From positions 1 through 64,000 of the forward strand of contig CAKQSF010000007.1 in assembly GCA_934272845.1 (NCBI GenBank): a stretch of DNA of 64,000 nt, read 5' to 3'. The stretch's first letter is position 1. Each line of letters opens with the position of its first letter. The translations under genes and the position numbers were made by a program. Under the pieces are notes generated by a model that saw nothing but the letters and a program-made list of their open reading frames with translations, did no database searches and had not been told where the DNA came from. Positions 1 to 9,425 of this stretch are shown piece after piece. The stretch comes from an uncultured Prevotella sp. Its GTDB lineage: Bacteria; Bacteroidota; Bacteroidia; Bacteroidales; Bacteroidaceae.

Positions 1-75
1 GTTTTTATGTGTTTTTCTGTGGTTTTTGATTTGTAAGCGGTGGTTTTGGCTGGATAGAGGCGTTATAATGGGGCT

Positions 76-375
76 TTGGGGGGATGGGAAGGACGACGGC
101 GTAGAAACGTCGACGCACGAGGACGGGAGGGACTTTTTGGGGGGAGGGGGCGGCGTGGAAACGATGCTGCACGGGGAGGAGTGAAAAGCGACGGCGTGGA
201 AACGCCGACGCACAAGGACGGGAGGGAACGGAAAGCCGGCAGCGAGGGAAAGGGACGACGGCAGCGAGGGGAAGGGAGGGAACGGAAAGGCGGCAGCAAG
301 GAAAAGGGACGGCGGCAGCGAGGGGAAGGGACGACGGCATGGAAACGCCGACGCACAAGGACGGGGAGGAAAGGG
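76..375. repeat. GC-rich purine-skewed minisatellite
   Basis: About 300 bp of degenerate tandem repeats, strongly G+A on the plus strand and far more GC-rich than its surroundings. The clearest unit contains GGCGTGGAAACGCCGACGCA followed by CAAGGACGGGAGGGA. Versions begin near 91, 148, 187 and 330, separated by shorter GGCAGCGAGGGGAAGGGA-type units. The core can fold into a 6-bp hairpin with a GGAA or AGAA loop. It lies directly downstream of the MATE gene stop. All frames across it give only low-complexity Arg/Gly/Glu or Pro/Ser/Arg peptides, so I do not call a protein. Confidence 0.75.
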
Positions 376-376
376 A

Positions 377-1717
377 CTATTGTTTCTTGATTTTACGTAA
401 TTCTTTACGGAAACGTGACCAATACAATATGCCAGCCACTGTTAGACCTATAGGGAAAGCCATCCAAATACCGAGAATATGCAACTTCATAATAAAACTA
501 AGGAAATATCCTAAAGGCAGACTTATCACGAAATATGCAAAGAAAGCATATAAAACCATAGGTTTTACACAGGCAATACCTCGTAACGCATTGGCAAATG
601 TGTACTGTAATCCATCCCCGAACTGATATACAATAAGTACAATAGTAAGCATTGCTACGATATTTTGCACCTCTATACTGTCCGAAAACAACATTCCTAT
701 ATAGTTTCGGAACAAGAGTACAGGCACCGACATCAATGCTGCAATGAAAAGAACAAGCCTAAATCCATCCGCTGCATTCATCTTTACCGCTTCATAATCT
801 TTCTGTCCCATGAAGTGACTTATGCGTATTGACATTGCTGATGCTAATCCAGAAAGGACGAGATAGAATAACTGAGACACAGTTATCATCACCTGATGTG
901 CTGCCAATGATACCGTGCCAAGCCATCCTACCATAACAGCACTAAGGCTGAATGCCGCTGTCTCCATACCAAGTTGCAATGCTACAGGCCATCCTAAACG
1001 GTTCAGTTCACAGAAATCTTCTTTGTTAATCTTCCCTTTTATTATACCTATGCGGTACTGTTCAAACTTACCCTCTAGCAGAAATACCACGACAAGTGCC
1101 ACCGCCATGAATATTCTAGAACCTAACGTTGAGATACCCGCACCCAACAATCCAAGTTCAGGAAATGGTCCCACTCCGTATATCAGCATCCAGTTAAAGA
1201 AAATATTGATAACATTGCCTAACAACATTACCCACATCGCAACCTTCGTACGCGCAATCCCATCAAAAAACTGCTTTAAGGTATTGAAAAGTCCAACGAA
1301 AAGCACACTGATAAGATTCACTATAAAATAAGGTTTAATCAGCGGCAACAGTTCTTCTGGTTGGCCAATACGCCCTATATTCACATAAAGCAACAGCATT
1401 ATCATCACCAACAGTAGTCCCACCAACAGGTTCGCCACAAGTGCATTTTTAACTTTCTGTCCTATATCCTCCTTTCTTCCCATGCCATACAGTTTTCCCA
1501 CTACCGGTGTCAATCCATACGAGAAGCCCAAGTAAAACAGCAGCAACAATCCATACACTCCATTTACAAATCCCGCTGCAGCCAGTTCGTCCGTACCGTG
1601 ATGTCCTATCATCAACGTATCAGCAAACCCAAGAATAATCGTACCCAACTGTCCGATAACAACTGGCACGCCGATAAACAATAATTCTTTATAATAATGT
1701 GTTTTGTTCTTCTCCAT
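377..1717 (-). CDS. MATE family Na+- or H+-coupled multidrug exporter
   Basis: A 446-residue integral inner-membrane protein with about twelve hydrophobic segments arranged as two homologous halves, the length and layout of MATE (NorM/DinF-type) exporters. The N-terminal stretch ELLFIGVPVVIGQLGTIILG, then a GFADTLMIGHHGTDELAAAG-like region, is typical of helix 1 to helix 2 of the family. The second half repeats the pattern around LGMETAAFSLSAVMVGWLG. Members export cationic drugs or metabolites in exchange for Na+ or H+; the substrate cannot be read from sequence. The start has a short lysine-rich cytoplasmic N-terminus (MEKNKTHYYKE). It appears monocistronic, running towards the minisatellite. 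Confidence 0.9.
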   Translation of the reverse strand: MEKNKTHYYKELLFIGVPVVIGQLGTIILGFADTLMIGHHGTDELAAAGFVNGVYGLLLLFYLGFSYGLTPVVGKLYGMGRKEDIGQKVKNALVANLLVGLLLVMIMLLLYVNIGRIGQPEELLPLIKPYFIVNLISVLFVGLFNTLKQFFDGIARTKVAMWVMLLGNVINIFFNWMLIYGVGPFPELGLLGAGISTLGSRIFMAVALVVVFLLEGKFEQYRIGIIKGKINKEDFCELNRLGWPVALQLGMETAAFSLSAVMVGWLGTVSLAAHQVMITVSQLFYLVLSGLASAMSIRISHFMGQKDYEAVKMNAADGFRLVLFIAALMSVPVLLFRNYIGMLFSDSIEVQNIVAMLTIVLIVYQFGDGLQYTFANALRGIACVKPMVLYAFFAYFVISLPLGYFLSFIMKLHILGIWMAFPIGLTVAGILYWSRFRKELRKIKKQ

Positions 1718-1747
1718 TCTTTTCTGAATTATCTTTCTTTGTATCTA

Positions 1748-1769
1748 GGCGGTTCTATAAATTACCACC
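1748..1769. repeat. Family 2 palindromic repeat, minimal copy
   Basis: Contains GGTTCTATAAATTACCACC, in which GGYGGT and ACCACC ends face each other. It matches the ends of the larger element at 48441-48566 and the copies near 44618 and 52975. It lies in the 5' leader of the MATE gene on the minus strand. Confidence 0.5.
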
Positions 1770-1802
1770 ATTACATAATACTAAATTAATGTTTTATCAT
1801 CA

Positions 1803-4631
1803 CTATTGAACCACCCATATTTCTATTTTAGGACATTCTCCATATATCCCCGATGGTTTCAATGCATCGTTCGCAAAGTATATTTGCGGTTGTGCATACG
1901 TCATTCTCTCCTCTACTGGTAACGATGCGTCCCCAATCATACGATTTGACAGTACATTCGTCACGCCCAGATTCACTTTGTTTAGCCCTTCCTTTACATA
2001 ATCCGTTATGTCCAATCGCCACGGTGAGCACCATATCACGCCTGCCTCATGTTCATTTACTGTCACCTTCACGTTACCATTCACCTTTGGTAGAGTTATA
2101 ATAGTCCTATTTTTCCTTCCTATACTCTTTATTTTAAAAGTTGCATTATAATTCCCCGTGCCCGAGAAATACTTTATCCTTGTGTCCTCACTCTGCGTCC
2201 AATCCATAAAAATATGGTCATTCTTGGCAAATCCTATTCCCTCGAACGTTAGCGTAGCGTCATTCAGAGGCATTACCTCTATAGGTTTCTCTTCATAAGC
2301 CCGACGTCTTAAGCCAACTATTATACTATCCGTCAGCACCACGAAACCCGCCTCGTTCGCCTCCATGCATAGCGGCACTGTCACCCTTCCATCTTCTGAT
2401 GCCGATACATCCAGACGTTGCCGGCTTCCATCTAAAGGATTCCAGTAATACGCATACATTCTGTTCGTTCTCAGTTTTATAACATCTCTATACTGCTTCG
2501 TACTATGATTTGTTATAAAATAAATATCTCCGTCAAGTAATCTTCTGTGTGAGAACCAAAGCATGCTCTTCGGGTCGTGTTCCGAATAATCCTCCATGTC
2601 GGGCAGTCCATTCCCTAACACCGTTGTAGTATCCTTGCGTTCTGTCGTCACTTCCCATGTATAACCATTCGGCATATTCTCAGGCAGCCATGCCGCCAAA
2701 AGTTTTGTTGGTGGTGTATCGGGCAGTTTCACTCTCATGTCCACCACCGGTTCTCCCTGCCTCATCATGGCAGCGCAGCGTGCTTGGTAGTCCCAAAAGC
2801 CTTTACTATCTTTCCACAGCGTATTGTTTCTGTTTAAGCAATAATGTCTTCCACCGCCCGTGCTACCGGGGATGCGGTCTAACCATGGTTGATATGCGGA
2901 GGCACACACCACGAACTCGTTTATATGGCATGAATACGCATAGTCCGCCAATGGTTTTATGTCGCCCAACGTTTCAGAGAACTTCATATCAGTAAACGCC
3001 TCTGCTGACGCTATTGTCTTTCCGTACCTATGCGCTGCCGACGCACACTCTTTTATATCATAACTGCCGTCCTTGTCTCTCGCCCAAAATTCTCCTTGTG
3101 GTTTATCCACTATTCCCTTAGCCCTGAAGTTGTCTGCCACGATGCTCAGTCCGTTTCCTACCGCCTGCGCCGTTAGTGTCACACCGTTTTCCTTACACAA
3201 TCGTTGTATCGTACCAAAGTATTTGTCGCACACCAAGTCGGCAATAGTACGACGAACGTCCGCCAATACACTGTCTGTCTTCTCTACCGACTCCACCACA
3301 TATCCTAACATCGTTGGCAACCACCTACGCAAATCATAGCCTCGCCTTGCCTTAAACTCGCTCTCAAAGTCCGTCGTCCAGTTCTGTGCGGCAGCCTCGT
3401 GGCTATCCATCGTCACGCCTACGGGTTTCGCTCCCATCGCTGAGAGAGTATCTATGATTGGTCGGGTATAGTTGTCCCAGTGTTTCATCACGCCTCTGTC
3501 TGACAACATGTCCGCTTCTAATCCCAACAGATTTTTCCTTCCGTGTTTCGACTTGCCACCAGTTATCTCCGACTGGCATCGCAGTATGAGCCAGTTTCCC
3601 TTGGGCGCACGCCATCGCAGCGTGTCCCCATGAGCATACTCCGTCAGGTCAAGTATATCATTCTCATCGTCAACACACACCTTATATATATTATAGTCCA
3701 ATGGAGTGATAAACTCGGAGCGTAGCCCTGCCCTCTCCTGCCAACTTGTTATACGTAAAATTGGTGACAGACTGACGTTTGTTATAAACCTCTCCTTATC
3801 TTTTCTCTTGAGCAACTCAGTGTCTGTCACCCTCGTTCTGTAATACTTTGCCTTTACAGGGGCAAAGCCCACTGTCTGTTCAGAACAAGTCGGTGACCCT
3901 GCAACAGGCGGCAGTTTGCATACTTCTCGCCACTCCACGCTGTCATCTGACGCCTCAAGCACACCCATGTCAGGACGTTCCACGAACAACACACCTTCCT
4001 TAGAAGTTGGCGTATTCATCGCACCATTGCGTGATTTTCCCATTGCTTTAGTGGTATACGTCACGGATCGCATAGCGTCCAATGCATCATCTTTCAGTTT
4101 TATTGCGAACACTGCCACATTCTTCGCATCCTTGTCTTTAGCATAATTACGCAGAAGCACACTGCCTCCCCTCCCCTCTCCTTTTCTTATAATGGTCTCT
4201 CCGCCTACCAGTCGCTGCATCGCCTCATCCTTGTCTATCCATTTTCCGCCCATCACGTAGCCGTTGGATATATTTATCTCAAAGGTCAGTCCGAGTCGCT
4301 TCGCCTCTTTCGCTGCAAATTTCAACATTTCCCACCACTCTGTCGACATGGCTTCGAGTGCTTTTTCGCTTGGTTTATGCACTTGGTCGTAATAGACCAC
4401 GCCCCCTACTCCTGCCTTTTTATATGCTTCGAGGTCAGCCGTTATGCCCTCTTTCGTAGTTTCCGTCTCGCCATGAAACCACCACACCTTTGTGCGACAC
4501 GTATCTTGCGGCACCCTAAACGCTCTCCAGGCATCTTCTACGGTCTGGCCATTAACAGAAGCACAGACAAAAAAGAGCAGACTTTTGACCACTGCACAAA
4601 ATATATTTATGAAGGTAAATCCCTTATTCAT
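1803..4631 (-). CDS. Secreted glycoside hydrolase, GH106-like alpha-L-rhamnosidase
   Basis: A 942-residue protein with an N-terminal signal peptide (hydrophobic run KSLLFFVCASVNG near residues 16-28). The mature start carries TKVWWFHGETETTKEGITAD and then AGVGGVVYYDQV, the pattern that opens the GH106 alpha-L-rhamnosidase barrel (WWxxG, then 'KEGI..DLEA.K.AGvgGv'). Family members remove rhamnose from rhamnogalacturonan and similar glycans in the periplasm or at the cell surface. The last 150 residues (TGNYNATFKIKS, VTVNEHEAGVIWCSPWRLDI) look like the galactose-binding-type jelly-roll that ends these enzymes. Length is normal for the family. Divergent from an AraC regulator at 4825, which may control it. 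Substrate and exact linkage are inferred from family only. Confidence 0.8.
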   Translation of the reverse strand: MNKGFTFINIFCAVVKSLLFFVCASVNGQTVEDAWRAFRVPQDTCRTKVWWFHGETETTKEGITADLEAYKKAGVGGVVYYDQVHKPSEKALEAMSTEWWEMLKFAAKEAKRLGLTFEINISNGYVMGGKWIDKDEAMQRLVGGETIIRKGEGRGGSVLLRNYAKDKDAKNVAVFAIKLKDDALDAMRSVTYTTKAMGKSRNGAMNTPTSKEGVLFVERPDMGVLEASDDSVEWREVCKLPPVAGSPTCSEQTVGFAPVKAKYYRTRVTDTELLKRKDKERFITNVSLSPILRITSWQERAGLRSEFITPLDYNIYKVCVDDENDILDLTEYAHGDTLRWRAPKGNWLILRCQSEITGGKSKHGRKNLLGLEADMLSDRGVMKHWDNYTRPIIDTLSAMGAKPVGVTMDSHEAAAQNWTTDFESEFKARRGYDLRRWLPTMLGYVVESVEKTDSVLADVRRTIADLVCDKYFGTIQRLCKENGVTLTAQAVGNGLSIVADNFRAKGIVDKPQGEFWARDKDGSYDIKECASAAHRYGKTIASAEAFTDMKFSETLGDIKPLADYAYSCHINEFVVCASAYQPWLDRIPGSTGGGRHYCLNRNNTLWKDSKGFWDYQARCAAMMRQGEPVVDMRVKLPDTPPTKLLAAWLPENMPNGYTWEVTTERKDTTTVLGNGLPDMEDYSEHDPKSMLWFSHRRLLDGDIYFITNHSTKQYRDVIKLRTNRMYAYYWNPLDGSRQRLDVSASEDGRVTVPLCMEANEAGFVVLTDSIIVGLRRRAYEEKPIEVMPLNDATLTFEGIGFAKNDHIFMDWTQSEDTRIKYFSGTGNYNATFKIKSIGRKNRTIITLPKVNGNVKVTVNEHEAGVIWCSPWRLDITDYVKEGLNKVNLGVTNVLSNRMIGDASLPVEERMTYAQPQIYFANDALKPSGIYGECPKIEIWVVQ

Positions 4632-4655
4632 GAGTTTTTGTTAAGAATCAGAATA

Positions 4656-4663
4656 CAAAGTTA
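4656..4663 (-). promoter_or_regulatory. Possible -7 element for the GH106 gene
   Basis: The minus strand reads TAACTTTG, matching the Bacteroidetes -7 consensus TAnnTTTG, about 25 bp upstream of the start codon. A TTG lies upstream at 4687-4689 but the spacing (23 bp) is slightly long. Confidence 0.35.
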
Positions 4664-4714
4664 ACAAATTCTCCTTAATTAATGCACAAATTGTAAGCAA
4701 TGTTATACTAAAAT

Positions 4715-4745
4715 TTGTATTTTTCAAGAAAAAAAACGAACTTTG
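4715..4745 (+). promoter_or_regulatory. Probable promoter of the AraC regulator gene
   Basis: TTG at 4715-4717 and GAACTTTG at 4738-4745 (one mismatch to TAnnTTTG) are separated by 20 bp, the usual Bacteroidetes spacing. Predicted transcription start is about 4752, giving a leader of roughly 70 nt. Confidence 0.45.
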
Positions 4746-4824
4746 CAACTAACTCTAACCTTTACAGAGATAGTACATTCAGCACTTTTATTATATCATT
4801 AATACTAAACTAAATTATTTCACT

Positions 4825-5982
4825 ATGTTTTTCACGACACAAACAATACATACTAATCCTCTCTTTCTTCTGCAGTTTGCCTGCTGCCTTGTGACAGGTC
4901 TGCTCGGATTAATGCTTATCATTTCGTGTTTTCAAATACACTGCAACCACAAAGGTTACGAAGCATCGCGCAGAATTCTCGCCACAGCAATGTTTGTACT
5001 GTGCCTACATTACGTTTTTCAAATGGTTTACGGCATTAGGGACATGGGCGATGACGCAGGAGCAGCATTCAACATGCTATTCTACGTACTAGTCTCATTA
5101 CTTGTCTCTTATGCAATATACAACATAGAAGGATACTGGCCTGGCAAAAAGAGATTTCTTGCCGTAGGTGCTGCATCCATCATAGTGACCTATGGAACAT
5201 TCATCTACGGTTATATACAATCCAATAGTCTGTGCATAGGCAATGCCATTTACGTTATGCTTGCCTCGTTCCTTATCTCACTGATATACTACATTGCGTG
5301 CAACCTACGCGCAATGAGTATTCGTCACCGTCGCGTTACCGACTTCACTGGCGTCTACATGTTGCCCTACAACCAGTATATATGGAGCAGTTACTCTCTG
5401 CTGGGTACCACGGCACTTATCATCGCCATCTCCCTTCTCTCACGCAGTCTGCTACTGATAGCCGGTCCGCTGATGCTGTTGTCCATGTTCATCTTCACCC
5501 TAACATTCATTGAACTAGGTAGCCATATCATGCCCATCGCAGATGTGCTCTCTGAAGAGGAGGAGACCGACTCTCTCGGCATGACCATTACCGAGACAGA
5601 ACGCAGTAAGAGAATAACGGTAAGGCACGAAGGATGTCTTACCAAAGAACGCATGGAGGAGATTAATTTTGCTCTCAAGAAATGGTGCAAGGATGGCGGT
5701 TACAGGGACAATACCGCAAACATTATAATGCTTTCGCATGACACTAATATCAAGAAAGAGGAACTATGTCTCTTCTTTGACCAATATAAACAGTGCACCT
5801 TCCGCACGTGGCTTTGCGACATCCGTATCGTGGAAGCGCAGCGTATGTTGCAGGAGGCTCATGAAGTGAAGCCACGCATCTTGGCAGAGAAGTGTGGCTT
5901 CATGTCATACGAACACCTATGCGAGGAGTTTATGGTCAAGACGAGAATGACACCAGAACAGTGGAAGAAGCGTACTTCATAA
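4825..5982 (+). CDS. Membrane-anchored AraC-family transcriptional regulator
   Basis: A 385-residue protein. The first 230 residues hold about seven hydrophobic segments (for example FACCLVTGLLGLMLIISCF and SLLLIAGPLMLLSMFIFTL), so the protein sits in the inner membrane. The last 110 residues form an AraC/XylS-type DNA-binding domain, with the conserved second helix-turn-helix visible as ILAEKCGFMSYEHLCEEFMV followed by TRMTPEQW. This 7TM-like plus AraC layout is common in Bacteroides and Prevotella, where the membrane part is presumed to sense a signal. It is divergent from the GH106 gene, a plausible target. The 3' end overlaps the convergent gene at 5977 by 6 bp. Confidence 0.85.
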   Translation: MFFTTQTIHTNPLFLLQFACCLVTGLLGLMLIISCFQIHCNHKGYEASRRILATAMFVLCLHYVFQMVYGIRDMGDDAGAAFNMLFYVLVSLLVSYAIYNIEGYWPGKKRFLAVGAASIIVTYGTFIYGYIQSNSLCIGNAIYVMLASFLISLIYYIACNLRAMSIRHRRVTDFTGVYMLPYNQYIWSSYSLLGTTALIIAISLLSRSLLLIAGPLMLLSMFIFTLTFIELGSHIMPIADVLSEEEETDSLGMTITETERSKRITVRHEGCLTKERMEEINFALKKWCKDGGYRDNTANIIMLSHDTNIKKEELCLFFDQYKQCTFRTWLCDIRIVEAQRMLQEAHEVKPRILAEKCGFMSYEHLCEEFMVKTRMTPEQWKKRTS

Positions 5983-6399
5983 AAAATACTTGCCATACAC
6001 GTCGTATGCACCACCACATGACTCCCATACGTACTCATCCTTGCTGAGCGCAAGAGCACACAGTCCTTGGAAGGCAGCGTATGCCACGTTCTCATAACCA
6101 TCACGTACCTTGCCGTCAAGGATGCAACAGCGCATAATGAGTTCATAGTACTTCATGGCACTACGGTCTAGTTGCCAACGGTAATAGGCCTGCGCTAAAC
6201 TCAGATAACCAGCCATAATGTCAGGAGACATGGGTATGCTGCATTCCAGTTCCTCCACATACTCATCAGTAGCCTCATCAAAGGCTCTGCTCTCTATCCA
6301 TGACGCTGCCCATGGGGTGCAATGCGCCACTGGCTGACAGGCATTGCCGTCAGGTGAATACTTAACAGGGTTGTTATAAAAAAAATCTTCGTAAGTCAT
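5977..6399 (-). CDS. Hypothetical protein, possible TPR-like helical protein
   Basis: A 140-residue protein of unrecognised family. I chose the ATG at 6397-6399 (MTYEDFFYNNP) over an ATG 33 bases upstream because the extra 11 residues (MPNVLFNVTVI) look untranslated. The middle, GYLSLAQAYYRWQLDRSAMK followed by YYELIMRCCILDG, resembles a paired-helix TPR-like unit. No signal peptide, membrane segment or catalytic motif is visible. It is convergent with, and overlaps by 6 bp, the AraC regulator gene. A real gene is likely from its coherent composition, but function is unknown. Confidence 0.6.
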   Translation of the reverse strand: MTYEDFFYNNPVKYSPDGNACQPVAHCTPWAASWIESRAFDEATDEYVEELECSIPMSPDIMAGYLSLAQAYYRWQLDRSAMKYYELIMRCCILDGKVRDGYENVAYAAFQGLCALALSKDEYVWESCGGAYDVYGKYFL

Positions 6400-6432
6400 A
6401 ATAACAGTTACATTAAATAAAACATTTGGCAA

Positions 6433-6732
6433 CGAGTCTTCTACCCGTGCCTTAACTAAAAAACTTTACCATAAAACTCGTTCCACCGTCTCCGTCGCTT
6501 CTTTGCCAACGGTTGCTACCGGTGTTACGCGGTTAAAAAATGTTTTTATAACTGTTATTATTTTTTTCTTTGGTGCAACTCCGCACGATATTGCTAAGAA
6601 ATTGCATTGCAAAGATACTCATTTTTTTCATTGCAGCATACGGATGTCTTTGTTTTTTAACTTTATTTTATAATATCCGCACTGGTCTGTGACGTTCGGC
6701 TCCATACATCCACAAGATGGTAAATTGTCTTC
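6433..6732. other. AT-rich intergenic stretch, no gene seen
   Basis: Together with the DNA up to 7212 this is the upstream region of metG. No open frame with protein-like composition is present here. It holds A/T-rich sequence ahead of the Family 3 repeat at 6733. Confidence 0.6.
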
Positions 6733-6946
6733 ATTTCCCAAATTTACCATTTTCACAAAGTACAAATGCCGCAATATTATCTATCTAAAAATCAGAGCAT
6801 TATAACGCTCTTAAATTATCAGCATCAAATCACCTCGCAATCAGTATCTTTTTATCTCGTGATTGGGGCTTAATTACAACGCAATTAAGGCTTAATTACA
6901 ACGCAAACACATATCTTTTTCACAATTTCCCAAATTTACCATTTTC
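6733..6946. repeat. Family 3 intergenic repeat, copy A (214 bp)
   Basis: Bounded by direct repeats containing TTTCCCAAATTTACCATTT at 6733-6754 and 6925-6946. The interior shares with the copy at 62141-62354 a GCCGCAATAxTATCT motif, an ATCTTTTTATC-like run and a CTTAATTACAACGCAATTAAG inverted repeat. Both copies are exactly 214 bp. No open frame of note. It lies in the metG upstream region. Confidence 0.7.
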
Positions 6947-7153
6947 GCAAACTTTCAGCACTTACGGTTACTCATAATATAGTTTTCCAGACCAAACCCT
7001 TTTTTCTTAAAAAACATACAGAACCAGAAACAGTTGAGCAATGTTTCACAATCACATTTAAAACCCCACACGATGCGCGTCAAATATTATCCTGCTAATT
7101 CCGCCAACGCATATTATATTATAAAAGTACACGCATATTATAAGGTGTAACTA

Positions 7154-7184
7154 TTGTGTAATTGAGAAATATTTAGTAATTTTG
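7154..7184 (+). promoter_or_regulatory. metG promoter
   Basis: TTG at 7154-7156 and TAATTTTG at 7177-7184 with a 20-bp spacer match the Bacteroidetes housekeeping consensus. Transcription would begin near 7191, about 22 nt before the start codon. Confidence 0.7.
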
Positions 7185-7212
7185 CGCTGAAAAACAATTA
7201 ACAACAACATAC

Positions 7213-9282
7213 ATGGAACAGAAGAATTATAAGAGAACGACAGTCACTGCCGCTCTGCCATACGCCAACGGTGGCGTACACATAGGTCACTTGGCAGGCG
7301 TATATGTGCCTGCCGACATTTACGTGCGCTATCTTCGACTGAAGAAACGCGACGTAGTGTTCATCGGTGGCTCTGACGAACACGGTGTGCCTGTAACCAT
7401 ACGTGCCCGCAAGGAAGGCATCACGGTGCAGGAGGTGGTAGACCGCTATCACGAGATGATTAAGAAGTCATTCGAGGACTTCGGCATCTCTTTCGATATT
7501 TACAGCCGTACTACATCAAAGATTCACCATAAATTCGCCTCAGACTTCTTCCGCACCCTTTACGATAAGGGCGAACTGGAGGAGATAACCGAAGAGCAGT
7601 ACTGCGACGAGGTAACGGGCGAGTTCCTTACTGACCGTAACATCGTTGGCACTTGTCCTCGTTGTGGCGCAGAGGGAGCATACGGTGACCAGTGCGAGAA
7701 GTGCGGTGCTACGCTGTCTCCTGAGGAACTTATCAACCCTACGAACAAGAATAACCCAGGACATGGACTCATCAAGAAACCAACCAAAAACTGGTATCTG
7801 CCCCTCGGCAAGTATCAGGATTGGCTGAAGAAGTGGATTCTTGAAGGACACAAAGAGTGGCGTTCTAACGTTTACGGCCAGTGTAAGTCATGGCTCGACA
7901 TGGACCTTCAGCCACGCGCAATGACACGTGACCTCGACTGGGGTATCCCTGTCCCAGTAGAGGGAGCCGAGGGTAAGGTGCTCTACGTTTGGTTCGACGC
8001 ACCTATCGGTTATATCTCTAACACCAAGGAACTGTGTGAGAAAGACCCTGAGAAGTGGGGCACATGGCAGAAGTGGTGGCAAGACCCAGAAACACGCCTT
8101 ATCCACTTCATCGGTAAAGACAACATCGTGTTCCACTGCCTTATCTTCCCAGTGATGATGAAGGCTCACGGTGGCTACATCATGCCAGACAACGTGCCGG
8201 CAAACGAGTTCCTCAACCTTGAAAACGACAAAATATCTACCTCACGTAACTGGGCAGTATGGCTCCACGAATATCTCGTTGATATGCCAGGCAAGCAGGA
8301 TGTGCTGCGCTATGTGCTCACAGCCAACGCACCAGAGACAAAGGATAACAACTTCACATGGAAGGACTTCCAGGAGCGTAACAACTCAGAACTCGTAGCG
8401 ATATACGGCAACTTCGTTAACCGCGCCCTGCAGTTGACCAAGAAATACTTTGAGGGCAAGGTACCAGAGTGTGGCGAACTGCTTGATGTTGACACACAGG
8501 CCATCGAAGAGTTCAAGGATGTGAAGAGCAATGTAGAGACACTCCTTGAGCAGTTTAAGTTCCGTGAGGCACAGAAGGAGGCGATGAACCTCGCCCGCAT
8601 CGGCAACCGTTACATCACAGAGTGTGAGCCATGGAAGGTATGGAAGACTGACCCTGAGCGTGTGAAAACCATACTCCACGTATGCTTGCAACTCACTGCC
8701 AACCTCGCCATCGCCTTTGAGCCGTTCCTTCCGTTCTCAAGCAAGAAACTGCGTAGCATGCTCAACATCGACAGTTTCGAGTGGGAGCAACTCGGTCGCA
8801 CCGACATCCTTGAGGCAGGACATCAACTAGCAGAGCCAGAACTGCTGTTCGAGAAGATAGAAGACAGCGTGATAGAGGCACAACTGCAGAAGTTGGAGGA
8901 CACCAAAAAGGCTAATGAGGCTGCGTCATTCGAGCCAGAACCAGTAAAGGAGAATGTAGACTTCGAGACATTCGAGAAACTTGACATACGTGTAGGTCTC
9001 GTAACCTCATGCGAGAAGGTGAAGAAGTCAAAGAAGCTCCTCAAGTTCCACATCGACGATGGAACACCAGAAGGACGCACGATTCTCTCAGGCATCGCCG
9101 CTTACTATGAGGATCCCCAGGAGTTGGTAGGCAAGCAGGTGCTCTTCGTAGCAAACTTCGCACCACGTAAGATGATGGGCGAGGAGTCACAAGGCATGAT
9201 ACTCTCTGCCGTTAACTTCGACGGAAGCCTCTCTGTAACTACAACTTCAAAAGACGTAAAACCTGGTTGCCAGGTAGGATAA
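7213..9282 (+). CDS. metG: Methionyl-tRNA synthetase
   Basis: A 689-residue cytoplasmic class I aminoacyl-tRNA synthetase that charges tRNA-Met. The HIGH signature is visible in [13 protein letters not shown] near residues 15-27. The zinc knuckle is CPRC..CEKC near residues 145-162, and the KMSKS-type loop appears as KISTSRNW around residue 345. After the anticodon-binding helical domain there is a C-terminal EMAP/OB-fold tRNA-binding domain ([13 protein letters not shown] onwards, last 110 residues), the long dimeric form found in many Bacteroidetes. The start is supported by the -33/-7 promoter close upstream. It is followed by a CTAG-rich spacer and argS on the same strand. Confidence 0.97.
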   Translation: MEQKNYKRTTVTAALPYANGGVHIGHLAGVYVPADIYVRYLRLKKRDVVFIGGSDEHGVPVTIRARKEGITVQEVVDRYHEMIKKSFEDFGISFDIYSRTTSKIHHKFASDFFRTLYDKGELEEITEEQYCDEVTGEFLTDRNIVGTCPRCGAEGAYGDQCEKCGATLSPEELINPTNKNNPGHGLIKKPTKNWYLPLGKYQDWLKKWILEGHKEWRSNVYGQCKSWLDMDLQPRAMTRDLDWGIPVPVEGAEGKVLYVWFDAPIGYISNTKELCEKDPEKWGTWQKWWQDPETRLIHFIGKDNIVFHCLIFPVMMKAHGGYIMPDNVPANEFLNLENDKISTSRNWAVWLHEYLVDMPGKQDVLRYVLTANAPETKDNNFTWKDFQERNNSELVAIYGNFVNRALQLTKKYFEGKVPECGELLDVDTQAIEEFKDVKSNVETLLEQFKFREAQKEAMNLARIGNRYITECEPWKVWKTDPERVKTILHVCLQLTANLAIAFEPFLPFSSKKLRSMLNIDSFEWEQLGRTDILEAGHQLAEPELLFEKIEDSVIEAQLQKLEDTKKANEAASFEPEPVKENVDFETFEKLDIRVGLVTSCEKVKKSKKLLKFHIDDGTPEGRTILSGIAAYYEDPQELVGKQVLFVANFAPRKMMGEESQGMILSAVNFDGSLSVTTTSKDVKPGCQVG

Positions 9283-9294
9283 AGATTAAGAAGA

Positions 9295-9392
9295 CTAGAA
9301 ATACTAGGAATTCTAGAGATACTAGAAAAACTAGAAAAACTAGAAAAAACTAGAACTCCTAGAAAAAACTAGAACTCCTAGAAAAACCAAGA
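9295..9392 (+). repeat. CTAG-rich tandem repeat in the argS leader
   Basis: About 100 bp of imperfect repeats of ACTAGAAAAA and ACTCCTAGAAA type, with roughly ten CTAG tetranucleotides, between metG and argS. The stretch is nearly free of G apart from the CTAGs and runs into a C/A-rich segment just before the argS start. Confidence 0.7.
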
Positions 9393-9425
9393 AAACTCCT
9401 ACCCCCAACCAAACAACCAACTTCA

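Noticed and set aside
5-390. Open frames on both strands across the GC-rich repeat
   Set aside because: They translate to low-complexity Arg/Gly or Pro/Ser repeats, overlap on both strands and follow the repeat unit rather than protein-like composition.
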